Origin: CALMBW01 sp963779645
GTDB lineage: Bacteria; Actinomycetota; CADDZG01; WHSQ01
Assembly: GCA_963779645.1 (NCBI GenBank)
Contig: CAVZYX010000005.1
Coordinates: forward strand, 248,001 to 312,000
Length of the DNA: 64,000 nt
Direction: 5' to 3'
A model generated the notes under the pieces. That model made no database searches and had not been told where the DNA came from. It worked only from the letters and a program-made list of their open reading frames with translations. Numbering within the stretch: position 1 is the first letter of the stretch; every line of letters begins with the position of its first letter. A program made the translations under genes and the position numbers. Positions 1-8,082 of this stretch are shown here, piece after piece.

Positions 1-170
1 TAGGTGAAGGAAAGATTTTCTCCCACCTGAAGTTCCTCGCCACTCGTCACTTCGAGGGTGACGACTTCGTAGTCATCCTCAGCTGAAGCCGCTGGGGCGT
101 TGACGGCAGCCGAAACTGCGATCAGGGAAATTGCTACGAGGACAAGAGAAAGTCGCCGTGCAGGTATCAC
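1..170 (-). CDS. Secreted protein of unknown function, 3' end outside window
   Basis: The minus-strand reading frame starts with GTG at 170 and runs off the left edge, so only about 56 residues are visible. They form a clear signal peptide: a basic start (MIPARRLSL), a hydrophobic core (VLVAISLIAVSAAV) and an Ala-rich cleavage region ending ASA-ED. The mature part begins with acidic and beta-prone sequence (DDYEVVTLEVTSGEEL). A GAGAGGG ribosome-binding site lies about 8 bases upstream of the GTG, which supports this start. No domain can be named from so little sequence. It follows pcrA on the same strand, about 90 bases away. Confidence 0.6.
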   Translation of the reverse strand, partial: MIPARRLSLVLVAISLIAVSAAVNAPAASAEDDYEVVTLEVTSGEELQVGENLSFT

Positions 171-261
171 AGTTAAGCCCTCTCGCCCGTCCGCTGATTC
201 GTCTCGAGCGTGGTTCGCCCTGCTTATGCCGATTCCTGCCAGCTTGCCCAGGTTGGAGCGG

Positions 262-1176
262 TTAGGCGGGTTTTATGGGGGCTATCGAGAGGTCTAGGCG
301 CTTGAAGCCGCCGGCTTCTGGGAAGTTGATCGTTGCTTCGATGCCTACTGCCGACTGGCTTATCTCGACGATGGTGCCGCGGCCCCATTTGTTGTGCACC
401 ACTTCCTGACCCGCCTTGAAGACGGTCGGATCGTTCACCTCGCGTAGAGGAACTAGCCCCGGACGCGAGCCACCGGTCCGACCAGTAGAGCCCTTATGAC
501 CTTCAGCCATGTGCACGAGTTCGTTCGGAATCTCGTTGAGGAAGCGAGACGGAGGGTTGTAGTTCAGTCCCCCCCACAGGCTGCGAGACCAGGCGTTGAT
601 CAGATAGAGGCGCTCGCGGGCTCGAGTGATGCCGACATAGCAGAGGCGCCGCTCCTCTTCCATCTGGTCGGGGTCGCCGATCGAACGGATGTGGGGGAAG
701 ACGCCTTCCTCGACGCCGAGGATGAACACGACGGGATACTCGAGTCCCTTCGCGTTGTGCAGGGTCATCAACGTGACCCCGGTTTCGTCACCTTGTTGTT
801 CATCCGTGTCGGTAACGAGAGCGATCCGCTCTAGAAACTCGACCAGTGTGGGTTCGTCCGCTGCAGCGTCGTACTCCCCCGCAACGCCCGCCAGCTCTCG
901 CAGGTTCTCCTGCCGGGACAGAGACTCGAACGTGCGGTCCGCCTGTAACTCATTCATGTATCCGCTGATATCCCAGGTGAGCTCGACGATCTCGGGTACC
1001 GGTCGCCGCTCTTCGGCTGCCCCTCTGATGCGCTCGAAGACGGCAAGTACTTCACCGACACCAGCCCTGGCCCGCTTTCGGGATGTCCTCGATCTCATCG
1101 ATCCGCTCAAGCGCGGCCCCCAGGGAGATGTCTTGGCGGCGAGCGAACTCGATGATCCGAGCCATCGATGTATCAC
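262..1176 (-). CDS. pcrA: ATP-dependent DNA helicase PcrA/UvrD, C-terminal part after a frameshift
   Basis: This frame carries the C-terminal third of an SF1A helicase. It resumes helicase homology at about base 1075 (residues ARAGVGEVLAVFERIRG). It contains the conserved MTLHNAKGLEYPVVFILG segment (motif V), the EERRLCYVGITRARERLYL segment (motif VI) and the PcrA-type C-terminal tail ending RLDLSIAPIKPA. The first ~30 residues of the open frame are read-through in the wrong frame. Joined to the upstream frame (1052-2428) it gives about 720 residues, the normal PcrA length. The two frames meet at GGCCCGC (1069-1075), where one surplus G/C base would account for the shift. PcrA/UvrD acts in nucleotide excision repair, mismatch repair and removal of stalled polymerases. 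Confidence 0.85.
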   Translation of the reverse strand: MIHRWLGSSSSLAAKTSPWGPRLSGSMRSRTSRKRARAGVGEVLAVFERIRGAAEERRPVPEIVELTWDISGYMNELQADRTFESLSRQENLRELAGVAGEYDAAADEPTLVEFLERIALVTDTDEQQGDETGVTLMTLHNAKGLEYPVVFILGVEEGVFPHIRSIGDPDQMEEERRLCYVGITRARERLYLINAWSRSLWGGLNYNPPSRFLNEIPNELVHMAEGHKGSTGRTGGSRPGLVPLREVNDPTVFKAGQEVVHNKWGRGTIVEISQSAVGIEATINFPEAGGFKRLDLSIAPIKPA

Positions 1177-2428
1177 CGATCCCGCGTTTGGGGGCCGCGA
1201 CCGCCCGAGTGATACTTACCTCGTCCGAGGGGTTCATCGCCGATCGAAGCCACGCAAAGATGTCTTTGATCTCCTTGCGCTCGTAGAACCGGACACCACC
1301 GACGACTCGGTAAGGAAGCTCTTCCTTGGCGAACATCTCTTCCAGCACCCGGCTCTGAGCGTTCGTGCGGTAAAAGATGGCGACATCTGACAGAGAGATG
1401 CCGTTCCTGCTCAACCGCTTGATCTCCCCCGCGGCCCACAACGCCTCGTCATGTTCGTTCTGAGCGTGGTACCGGGTGATGAGCTCGCCGCCGGCTTCTT
1501 GGGTCCACAGAGCCTTGGGTTTCCGCATCACGTTGTTGCTGATCACGGCGTTGGCTGCGTCAAGGATCGTTTGGGTGGAGCGGTAGTTCTGCTCAAGCGT
1601 GACGACGCGTGCATTCGGCCAATCGCGTTCGAAGTCCAACATGTTTTTGATACTGGCGCCACGGAACGCATAGATGCCTTGGTCTGCATCACCGACAACG
1701 AAGATGTTCTTCCACTTGCCTGCCAGCAAGGTCGCAAGTCGCGCCTGCGCATGATTGGTGTCCTGGAACTCGTCGACCATGACGTATTGGAAGCGCTCCT
1801 GGTAATGGAGCCGAGCATCGTCGAACCGATCGAGGATCTCGACCACTTTCATGATCAGGTCGTCGAAGTCCATCGCCGACGCAAGCGTCAACCGACGCTG
1901 GTAGTCCGTATAGATGCGAGCCACGGTTCGCTCCCACGGGTTCGAGGCGAAGTCGCTGTAGAGACCGGCGTCCATCAGCTTGTTCTTGGCATCCGAGATA
2001 GCGGCCGCTGCAGCTCGAGGCGGAACGCGCTTCGGATCGAGGCCCTGGTCCTTCATGACCGCCTTGATCAGACGTTCGGAATCCGAGGAGTCGTAGATCG
2101 AGAAGGACGAACGCATGTCCAGGCGGTCGGCTTCACGACGAAGGATCCGGACACACGCCGAGTGAAAGGTCGAGACCCACATCTTCTCGGCCACTCCACC
2201 GACCAGTTCGACGACTCGACGCCTCATCTCGGCCGCGGCCTTGTTCGTGAACGTGATCGAGATGATCGAGAAAGGCGACACACCCTGCTGGATCAGATAA
2301 GCGATCCGGTAGGTCAGAACGCGAGTCTTGCCGGAGCCGGCCCCTGCGACGACAAGCACGGGACCATCACCGATCTCGACGGCTTCCCGTTGGACCGGGT
2401 TCAGTTCGCTAAGCAGATCCCTCGCCAT
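1052..2428 (-). CDS. pcrA: ATP-dependent DNA helicase PcrA/UvrD, N-terminal part before a frameshift
   Basis: N-terminal two thirds of an SF1A helicase. The Q motif region (LNPVQREAV) is followed by Walker A (VAGAGSGKT), motif Ia (ITFTNKAAAEM), the DEAD-like motif II (VDEFQDTN), motif III (VGDADQGIYAFRGA) and motif IV (LEQNYRST). Homology ends at residue ~452 (EIEDIPKA), after which about seven out-of-frame residues lead to a stop. The rest of the protein is in another minus frame (262-1176). The ATG at 2428 overlaps the 3' end of the flippase gene by 20 bases, suggesting translational coupling within a guaA-flippase-pcrA operon. Confidence 0.88.
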   Translation of the reverse strand: MARDLLSELNPVQREAVEIGDGPVLVVAGAGSGKTRVLTYRIAYLIQQGVSPFSIISITFTNKAAAEMRRRVVELVGGVAEKMWVSTFHSACVRILRREADRLDMRSSFSIYDSSDSERLIKAVMKDQGLDPKRVPPRAAAAAISDAKNKLMDAGLYSDFASNPWERTVARIYTDYQRRLTLASAMDFDDLIMKVVEILDRFDDARLHYQERFQYVMVDEFQDTNHAQARLATLLAGKWKNIFVVGDADQGIYAFRGASIKNMLDFERDWPNARVVTLEQNYRSTQTILDAANAVISNNVMRKPKALWTQEAGGELITRYHAQNEHDEALWAAGEIKRLSRNGISLSDVAIFYRTNAQSRVLEEMFAKEELPYRVVGGVRFYERKEIKDIFAWLRSAMNPSDEVSITRAVAAPKRGIGDTSMARIIEFARRQDISLGAALERIDEIEDIPKAGQGWCR

Positions 2429-3953
2429 AACCAGTTTTCTTCCTAGAGTTCCTCAAGCGCTGAACGAGCTGGCGCAACCCCGCCCGCTCCTTATCCGTCA
2501 ATCCCACCATCAGGTAGGCGATGCCATAGGCCCCCACTCCGACGGTCCCGGTAAGTAGGAGATCCACTAGTGATCCGCCCGGAGCGACGCTGTGAACCAG
2601 CATCATCACGCTCCCACCGACCAGGGCGGGGACGATCAGACGCCCATAGGAACGATCGTAGGGCTGGATACCGACAAAGCGGCGAACCAGCGCCAGACGA
2701 GCCCATTTCGAAAGGGCGAAAGTAACTGCGTTGGCCACGGCAGCCCCCTCCATCCCGTAGCGCGGGCAGAGCCAGAAGGCCAGTCCAAGGTTGCAGACCA
2801 GCGACGCGGCGTACACGGCAAGGTCCCAACCGGTCCGACCCACCATGATCAGAACGAAGCCCACGCTGCCTGTCGCGACGTTGACGAACTGCCCCGCGAT
2901 CAGGATCAGAAGAGCGGTCTGTCCCCCACCGAACTCGGATCCGAAGATCTTGAGGGTTTCCTCGGGCAGCACTCCAAGGATCAGGAACAGGGGCAAGGTC
3001 GCAGCCAGCGTCCACCGCGTGAGGTTCTTGAACAACTTGTCTAGTTTCTCGGTCTCGCCCCTGTTGTGCAGGTCTGCGACGAACGGACTGAACATCAAGC
3101 TCGTCGATGTAAGGAACAGCACGATGATCTGCCCGGCCCTAAGAGCAGCCGAGTAGACGCCGACCTCTGCGTCGGACGCATACCGCGTCAACACGAACAG
3201 ATCGGTCCAGAAGAGAAGTTGTGAGAAGAGTGCAGCAGGAGCGCGCGGCCCGGCGTAGCGGAACAGTTTGTTCATCGCGCCGGGCTCCATCGGTGCGGCC
3301 GCCCAGCCTTTGCTCTCCTTCCTCCACGCAAGGAAAGCCAATAACGCGGCGGCGACCCAAGAGAGCGAGTAAGCGAGAACACTCATCCACGTGCTCTCCG
3401 AGAACTGCCAGCCGATCAGCATGAAGATCAGCCACAGCAGTGGCTGTCCGGCCCAGAAGATGTAGAGCGTGTGACGCATGATCTTCAGGCCTCGGGTGGC
3501 CGACAACCACACGTTCGCCAAGGCGAGGAAAGGCAGTCCGAGGGCCGCGGCTGCGACCACGTGACGAACCGCGTTGCCTTCGAGCGAGAAGAGGTTCTTC
3601 ACCACTCCATCGCCCATCAGAGCGAGAAGGCCCACGAGCCCGCTCACGAGGGCCGCGATCAGCGTTGCGCGCGCCACCGGAACACGGATCTTCTCCGTTC
3701 GTCCGACCCCCGCTTCGATGGCAACGTCCCGAAGAACCGCCATATCCATCCCGGCCCTCGTTGCGAAGGACAAGACGAATGCTGCTTGCGTCATGACCGT
3801 GACGACACCGAAGGCGCTCTCGCCCAAGGTTCTTGAGATGAGAACGTTCGTAGCGAACGTTGCGATCGCAGCGATGACGATCCCGACGATGTTCTGCGAT
3901 GTCCCGGAAAGGATCTTTAGAACGTCGCTGGAGTCTTCCTTCTTCACTCCCAC
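2409..3953 (-). CDS. Polysaccharide/lipid flippase (MATE-like, Wzx/MurJ superfamily)
   Basis: A 514-residue, very hydrophobic protein with about 12-14 membrane segments. The N-terminus (ISRTLGESAFGVVTVMTQA) has the typical look of oligosaccharide flippases of the polysaccharide-biosynthesis/MVF clan. The C-terminal ~25 residues are basic and cytoplasmic. Such proteins move lipid-linked sugars across the membrane. It begins inside the last codons of guaA (10-base overlap) and ends inside pcrA, so it appears inserted in a housekeeping operon without any glycosyltransferase neighbours. The specific substrate cannot be read from sequence. MurJ is a less likely alternative because the MurJ-specific conserved charged residues are not evident. 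Confidence 0.75.
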   Translation of the reverse strand: MGVKKEDSSDVLKILSGTSQNIVGIVIAAIATFATNVLISRTLGESAFGVVTVMTQAAFVLSFATRAGMDMAVLRDVAIEAGVGRTEKIRVPVARATLIAALVSGLVGLLALMGDGVVKNLFSLEGNAVRHVVAAAALGLPFLALANVWLSATRGLKIMRHTLYIFWAGQPLLWLIFMLIGWQFSESTWMSVLAYSLSWVAAALLAFLAWRKESKGWAAAPMEPGAMNKLFRYAGPRAPAALFSQLLFWTDLFVLTRYASDAEVGVYSAALRAGQIIVLFLTSTSLMFSPFVADLHNRGETEKLDKLFKNLTRWTLAATLPLFLILGVLPEETLKIFGSEFGGGQTALLILIAGQFVNVATGSVGFVLIMVGRTGWDLAVYAASLVCNLGLAFWLCPRYGMEGAAVANAVTFALSKWARLALVRRFVGIQPYDRSYGRLIVPALVGGSVMMLVHSVAPGGSLVDLLLTGTVGVGAYGIAYLMVGLTDKERAGLRQLVQRLRNSRKKTGYGEGSA

Positions 3954-5500
3954 TCGATCGTGCCGGGCGGCTTCGAGGTGATGTCGTAGACGACGCGGTT
4001 AACCCCAGGAACTTCGTTGACGACACGCGTTGAGATCCGTTCCAGTAGGTCGTACGGGAGCCGGGCCCAATCGGCGGTCATCGCGTCCTCGCTCGTGACG
4101 GCTCGAAGCACGATCGGGTATCCGTAGGTCCGCTCGTCTCCCATGACCCCGACGGAGCGCACCGCAGGGAGTACCGCGAACGATTGCCAGATCTCCCGGA
4201 GAAGACCGGCCTTTCGCATCTCTGACAGAACGACGGCGTCCGCTGCTCGAAGGATCTCCAGGCGTTCCGGTGTGACCTCCCCGATGATCCGAACAGCCAG
4301 TCCAGGGCCGGGGAACGGCTGTCGCCAGACGATCTCTTCCGGCAACCCCAGTTCTTCACCGACCTTGCGCACCTCGTCCTTGAAGAGGTTGCGCAGCGGT
4401 TCGACCAAGGTGAACTTCATGTCTTCCGGAAGCCCGCCTACGTTGTGGTGGCTCTTGATCTTGGCAGCATCTTTCGTGCCGCTTTCGATCACATCTGGGT
4501 AAAGGGTCCCCTGAACGAGGAAGCGCGCATCTTCGAGCTCGTCACGTGCGACCTCCTCGAAAACCCGGATGAAGGTTTCGCCGATGATCATCCGCTTCCG
4601 CTCGGGGTCGGAGATTCCTTCGAGGTTCTCAAGGAACCGATCCGCGGCCTTCACGTGGATCAGATCGATCCCCATGTGACGGCGGAAGGTGTCCTCGACT
4701 TGCTCGGCTTCGCCGGCGCGCAGGAGACCGTGATCGACGAAGACACAAGTGAGTTGATCGCCAAGAGCGCGATGCACGAGCACCGCGGCCACCGACGAAT
4801 CAACACCTCCGGATAGACCGCAGACGATCCGCTCGTTCCCGACGGTCTCCCTGATCTGTTCGATCGAGGATTCGATGATCGACGTCATCGTCCAACTGGG
4901 AAGCAGGTCGGCTCCGTGGTACAGGAAGTTCTTCAGCACCTCGGTCCCGCGTTGGGAGTGCACGACCTCGGGATGGAACTGGACCCCGTAGAAACCACGT
5001 TCCCGGTCTTCGAATGCGGCGACGGGGGACGAAGCGGTAGCCGCAACGTGGATGAACCCATCAGGAGCACGCACGACTGCGTCGTTATGACTCATCCACA
5101 CGACCTGCTCCGGCGGAAGTTCGGCGAATAGAACCGAACCGGGTGTGGCCACGGTGAGATCCGCCTTACCGAACTCCGCGACCCCCGTCTGGGCTACCTC
5201 GCCTCCGAGAGCAGTCGCCATCAGCTGCTGGCCGTAGCAGATGCCGAAGATGGGCACTCCGAGGTCGAACACCGCCGGGTCGATCCCAGGAGCCCCGGGC
5301 TGATGCACCGATCTGGGCCCACCCGACAGGATGATCGCGGAAGGGTTCAGGGCCGAGATCTGATCGGCGGTCAGCTCGTGAGGAACTATCTCTGAGTAGA
5401 CGTGGCATTCACGGACCCGGCGAGCGATCAGCTGCGCATACTGGGCGCCGTAGTCGATAACTAGGACTCGAGCGTCCGGCGGGATCGCGGTGGAACTCAT
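3944..5500 (-). CDS. guaA: GMP synthase (glutamine-hydrolysing)
   Basis: Full-length 518-residue bifunctional enzyme that converts XMP to GMP with ATP and glutamine, the last step of guanine nucleotide synthesis. The class I glutamine amidotransferase domain covers residues ~10-195. It has the oxyanion strand (ILSGGPRSVH), the nucleophile elbow (GICYGQQLMA) and the His-x-Glu pair (VQFHPEV). The ATP-pyrophosphatase domain follows with the P-loop SGGVDSSVAA, and then the dimerisation domain ending in KPPGTIEWE, the standard C-terminus. Its stop overlaps the flippase start. A second guanine-pathway paralogue, guaB3, lies 2.5 kb upstream on the same strand. Confidence 0.97.
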   Translation of the reverse strand: MSSTAIPPDARVLVIDYGAQYAQLIARRVRECHVYSEIVPHELTADQISALNPSAIILSGGPRSVHQPGAPGIDPAVFDLGVPIFGICYGQQLMATALGGEVAQTGVAEFGKADLTVATPGSVLFAELPPEQVVWMSHNDAVVRAPDGFIHVAATASSPVAAFEDRERGFYGVQFHPEVVHSQRGTEVLKNFLYHGADLLPSWTMTSIIESSIEQIRETVGNERIVCGLSGGVDSSVAAVLVHRALGDQLTCVFVDHGLLRAGEAEQVEDTFRRHMGIDLIHVKAADRFLENLEGISDPERKRMIIGETFIRVFEEVARDELEDARFLVQGTLYPDVIESGTKDAAKIKSHHNVGGLPEDMKFTLVEPLRNLFKDEVRKVGEELGLPEEIVWRQPFPGPGLAVRIIGEVTPERLEILRAADAVVLSEMRKAGLLREIWQSFAVLPAVRSVGVMGDERTYGYPIVLRAVTSEDAMTADWARLPYDLLERISTRVVNEVPGVNRVVYDITSKPPGTIEWE

Positions 5501-5508
5501 AGCCCACC

Positions 5509-6405
5509 CTACCGCGCGGCCCCCTTGCGCTTCGGTAATCGGCCCTCCACAACGACGCTGAGGTCGTCGTCGTCACTCCGGATCTTGAGATCGGTGAACC
5601 CGGCCTTCTCGCACATCTTGCGAACCTTCTTGGCCAGGTCGTCGGCAAGTTCCAACATGATCCAGCCACCCGGTTTTAGCCACGGGACGGCCTCGACGAC
5701 TGCCCGGCGCATCAAGTTGAGACCGTCATCGCTGAGATCCGAGAGCGTGTAGACCGGTTCGTAGTCCTTGACCTCGGCCGGGAGATCTTCGAGCTCCTCC
5801 TGAGGCACGTAAGGCACGTCCGCGGTGATCAGATCCACGCCACCGAGGAGCTTCTTCGGCAGCGGATGATAGAGATCGCCCTTCTTGAACGTTGCGTTAT
5901 CTATGCCGAGTTCCTTGGCGTTCGCTCGGCCCTGGGCCAGCCCACCGGCATCGATATCCATACCGAAGACCTGTGAGCCATCTAACTCGTGAGCCATAGC
6001 GAGCGCGATCGGGCCTTGGCCGGTGCACACGTCGACGATGACTGGAGAACGCGCCTTGCGCATCTTCTTGACCGCAAGGTCGATGATGAGCTCGGACGAG
6101 GGCCGCGGAACGAAGGCTCCGGGCCGGACCTTGAAGTGGATCCCGTAGATCTCGATATGCCCTGTAAGGAAGGGGAAGGGCTCCCCCGCCGCACGCCGCG
6201 CCACCAAAGACAAGTAGCGCTCGCGTTCCCGCCGGGACGGGACGTGATCATCGGGAACGTCTTCGAGGTCCTCGGTGTCCAAGACCATCGCAAGAAGTTC
6301 TTCCACTTCCGCCTGATGGTCATGGTCGTCGAAGACATGAGTGCTGTCATCGAGGACACGGAGACCGATGTTCAGGAGTTGATCGACAGTTCTAGGCTCG
6401 CTCAT
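5509..6405 (-). CDS. HemK/PrmC-like class I SAM-dependent methyltransferase
   Basis: About 298 residues from the ATG at 6405 (MSEPRTVDQLL). The open frame extends further upstream but would overlap the Lrp gene. The N-terminal helical domain contains GEPFPFLTGHIEIYG and the sequence then reads FVPRPSSELI. Both match PrmC release-factor glutamine methyltransferases. The SAM-binding motif I is VDVCTGQGPIALAMA. The catalytic NPPY signature is altered to DVPY (ITADVPYVP), as in a group of actinobacterial PrmC paralogues annotated as putative N5-glutamine methyltransferases. Real PrmC normally sits beside prfA, which is absent here. The substrate is therefore uncertain. Confidence 0.75.
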   Translation of the reverse strand: MSEPRTVDQLLNIGLRVLDDSTHVFDDHDHQAEVEELLAMVLDTEDLEDVPDDHVPSRRERERYLSLVARRAAGEPFPFLTGHIEIYGIHFKVRPGAFVPRPSSELIIDLAVKKMRKARSPVIVDVCTGQGPIALAMAHELDGSQVFGMDIDAGGLAQGRANAKELGIDNATFKKGDLYHPLPKKLLGGVDLITADVPYVPQEELEDLPAEVKDYEPVYTLSDLSDDGLNLMRRAVVEAVPWLKPGGWIMLELADDLAKKVRKMCEKAGFTDLKIRSDDDDLSVVVEGRLPKRKGAAR

Positions 6406-6452
6406 AGCCGGACGATGGTACGCCCTGAACATGAAACGTACGCGACGTTTCG

Positions 6453-6947
6453 CTAGTTGACGGCCTCGAGGTTGGTCTTGCGCTCGGAGACATCGATGGT
6501 CGGTTTCTCCAGCTCTGTGGAGAGAACCACCGTCGTGCGTGAACGAGCGACGCCAGGGATGCATCTGATCCGACGCAGTAGTTGTTCGAGTTCTTTGTTG
6601 GTCTGGGTTCGGATCTTGATCAGGTAACAGTCCTGCCCGGCGACCCGGTGGAACTCGAGTACATCGGGCTCTTCGCAGATACGCGCCACTACCTCTTCAT
6701 CATGGGCGAACTCCACGCCGTCGGCCGTGCTGACCAGTGTGAACGCGGCGTGGTGCTTGCCGACGGCGTCCGGGTCGATGACGGCGGTGTAACCAGAGAT
6801 GACCCCGCGCTGCTCCAGCTTGCGGACACGATCATGGATCGCCGGCCCCGACAGCCCCACCTCTTTCGCGATGGCCGCATGAGACATGCGACCGTCCTTG
6901 CAAAGGAGCTGGACGATCTGGCGGTCGATCCGGTCGAGTCTGTCCAT
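6453..6947 (-). CDS. Lrp/AsnC family transcriptional regulator
   Basis: 164 residues. The N-terminal winged helix-turn-helix (LDRIDRQIVQLLCKDGRMSH followed by AAIAKEVGLSGPAIHDRVRK) is typical of Lrp/AsnC proteins. It is followed by the RAM ligand-binding and oligomerisation domain (residues ~70-150), with the usual GQDCYLIKIRTQTNKEL strand and a C-terminal RSRTTVVLS strand. Members sense amino acids and act locally or globally. It lies just downstream of a 44-residue membrane protein and upstream of a HemK-like methyltransferase, so its target may be local. The ligand cannot be predicted. Confidence 0.92.
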   Translation of the reverse strand: MDRLDRIDRQIVQLLCKDGRMSHAAIAKEVGLSGPAIHDRVRKLEQRGVISGYTAVIDPDAVGKHHAAFTLVSTADGVEFAHDEEVVARICEEPDVLEFHRVAGQDCYLIKIRTQTNKELEQLLRRIRCIPGVARSRTTVVLSTELEKPTIDVSERKTNLEAVN

Positions 6948-6959
6948 CCGTGGGAACCC

Positions 6960-7094
6960 TTAGACGTCCGTGCCGAGCACGGAGGCGTCCTTGGGGGCGA
7001 CCCAATCGTCGCCGTCACGGGTGCTCTTGCCGAAACGCGTCGCCGCGTACTCGAAACCAATCAGTCCTGCGATGAAAACAAGGCTCTCTGCCAC
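6960..7094 (-). CDS. Small single-span membrane protein (44 aa)
   Basis: A short frame starting with GTG at 7094 encodes MAESLVFIAGLIGFEYAATR followed by a polar tail rich in charged residues and ending SVLGTDV. The first ~17 residues form one hydrophobic helix; then comes a pattern resembling small actinobacterial membrane proteins with a helix followed by R(F/W)G.(S/D)(T/S)R and an aromatic residue. A GAGGAG ribosome-binding site is placed about 11 bases upstream of the GTG. The gene ends 12 bases before the Lrp start. Its function is unknown; a cotranscribed partner of the regulator is possible. A GTG at 7103 is an alternative start but too close to the ribosome-binding site. Confidence 0.5.
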   Translation of the reverse strand: MAESLVFIAGLIGFEYAATRFGKSTRDGDDWVAPKDASVLGTDV

Positions 7095-7274
7095 TTCAAC
7101 CACTACTCCTCTAGGTCTGGGACCTTCCCTACAGAAGAATCCTAACACTTTATCGGCACTTCTGATGGAATCTAAAGTACCGATTCTCTACTTCTGAAGA
7201 ACCCAAAGCAGATGGTAGATATTCCAAAGGAGTCTTCAGTCCGGATGAGCGATGGAGAAGGCAGACCCGAAGGT

Positions 7275-8072
7275 CTAGAAGGGGGCGTTGATCTTCAGCC
7301 AGCGCAGAGCGGAGGCCTCATCGCCATCGATGTTGAGAACCGAAGGGTCTGCTCGCTTAGTCATCACCCGACAGAAGTCGGGGACGGAGCCCGAGATCCG
7401 TACTCCGTCACCCGTTCCTGCGATGAAGGTGCCGAGCCCATCGAGGCTGACGATCGCGTTGGCCTTGGACCGCTTGGCCCAGTCCTTGATCACATCGGCC
7501 ATAACGGGCCGATCGGCATCTTCGAGCTCGAAACCCCGGCCCGTCGCCCGAGCTATGTCGATGCGATGCATGAGGATGTCGCGCGTGAAGATGACGTTGA
7601 GCATGTAACCAAGGTTCGATGCTTTGACGACAACGGGGTCGTAGATGGGTATCCCTCGACCGATGGCGCCACCTCGCGCCCTGAAGCGAACGAGGCCCGG
7701 GGCAAGTTCCTCGATCCGGGCGATGAGCTGCTCCGGGGAATGGCTTCGACGGTCCTCGACCTGTTGCTCGTTCGCAGCATCCAAGATGTTGCCCAGTTCT
7801 TTCCGCCGGCGCCATCCCGAACGAACGAGGTGACGCGTCTCTTTGAGAGAACGCGTTGCCTCCATCCACCCGATGATGTGAGCGACAACGTCGTGAACGC
7901 TCCATCGATCGCATTCGGTCTGAGCGTCCCACTCGGCGGGATCGAGCTGTTTCAGCTGTTCCACGAGGGCGCGATAGCTTGCCTCCGCGGCCTCACGTGC
8001 CGGAACGCCATTGAGCCCCGGTACGGAGCGGACGTGCCGACCTCCCGGCGATGAAGCTGCGATGGCGCTCAT
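7275..8072 (-). CDS. Maleylpyruvate isomerase/DinB-fold family protein (mycothiol-dependent type)
   Basis: 265 residues with the N-terminal four-helix DinB-like domain of the mycothiol maleylpyruvate isomerase family. AAEASYRALVEQLKQLDPAE is followed by the characteristic WSVHDVVAHIIGWMEA, whose His is a metal ligand, and a later helix FTRDILMHRIDIA. The C-terminal ~80 residues form a SCP2-like or MDMPI C-terminal domain. Family members use mycothiol or another low-molecular-weight thiol for isomerisation or detoxification. The exact substrate is unknown. It starts 10 bases after guaB3 ends, on the same strand, so the two are likely cotranscribed. Confidence 0.75.
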   Translation of the reverse strand: MSAIAASSPGGRHVRSVPGLNGVPAREAAEASYRALVEQLKQLDPAEWDAQTECDRWSVHDVVAHIIGWMEATRSLKETRHLVRSGWRRRKELGNILDAANEQQVEDRRSHSPEQLIARIEELAPGLVRFRARGGAIGRGIPIYDPVVVKASNLGYMLNVIFTRDILMHRIDIARATGRGFELEDADRPVMADVIKDWAKRSKANAIVSLDGLGTFIAGTGDGVRISGSVPDFCRVMTKRADPSVLNIDGDEASALRWLKINAPF

Positions 8073-8082
8073 GATCCTTGGG

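Noticed and set aside
1451..2446. 331-codon plus-strand frame opposite pcrA
   Set aside because: It is antisense to clear helicase motifs and has no recognisable domain or ribosome-binding site.
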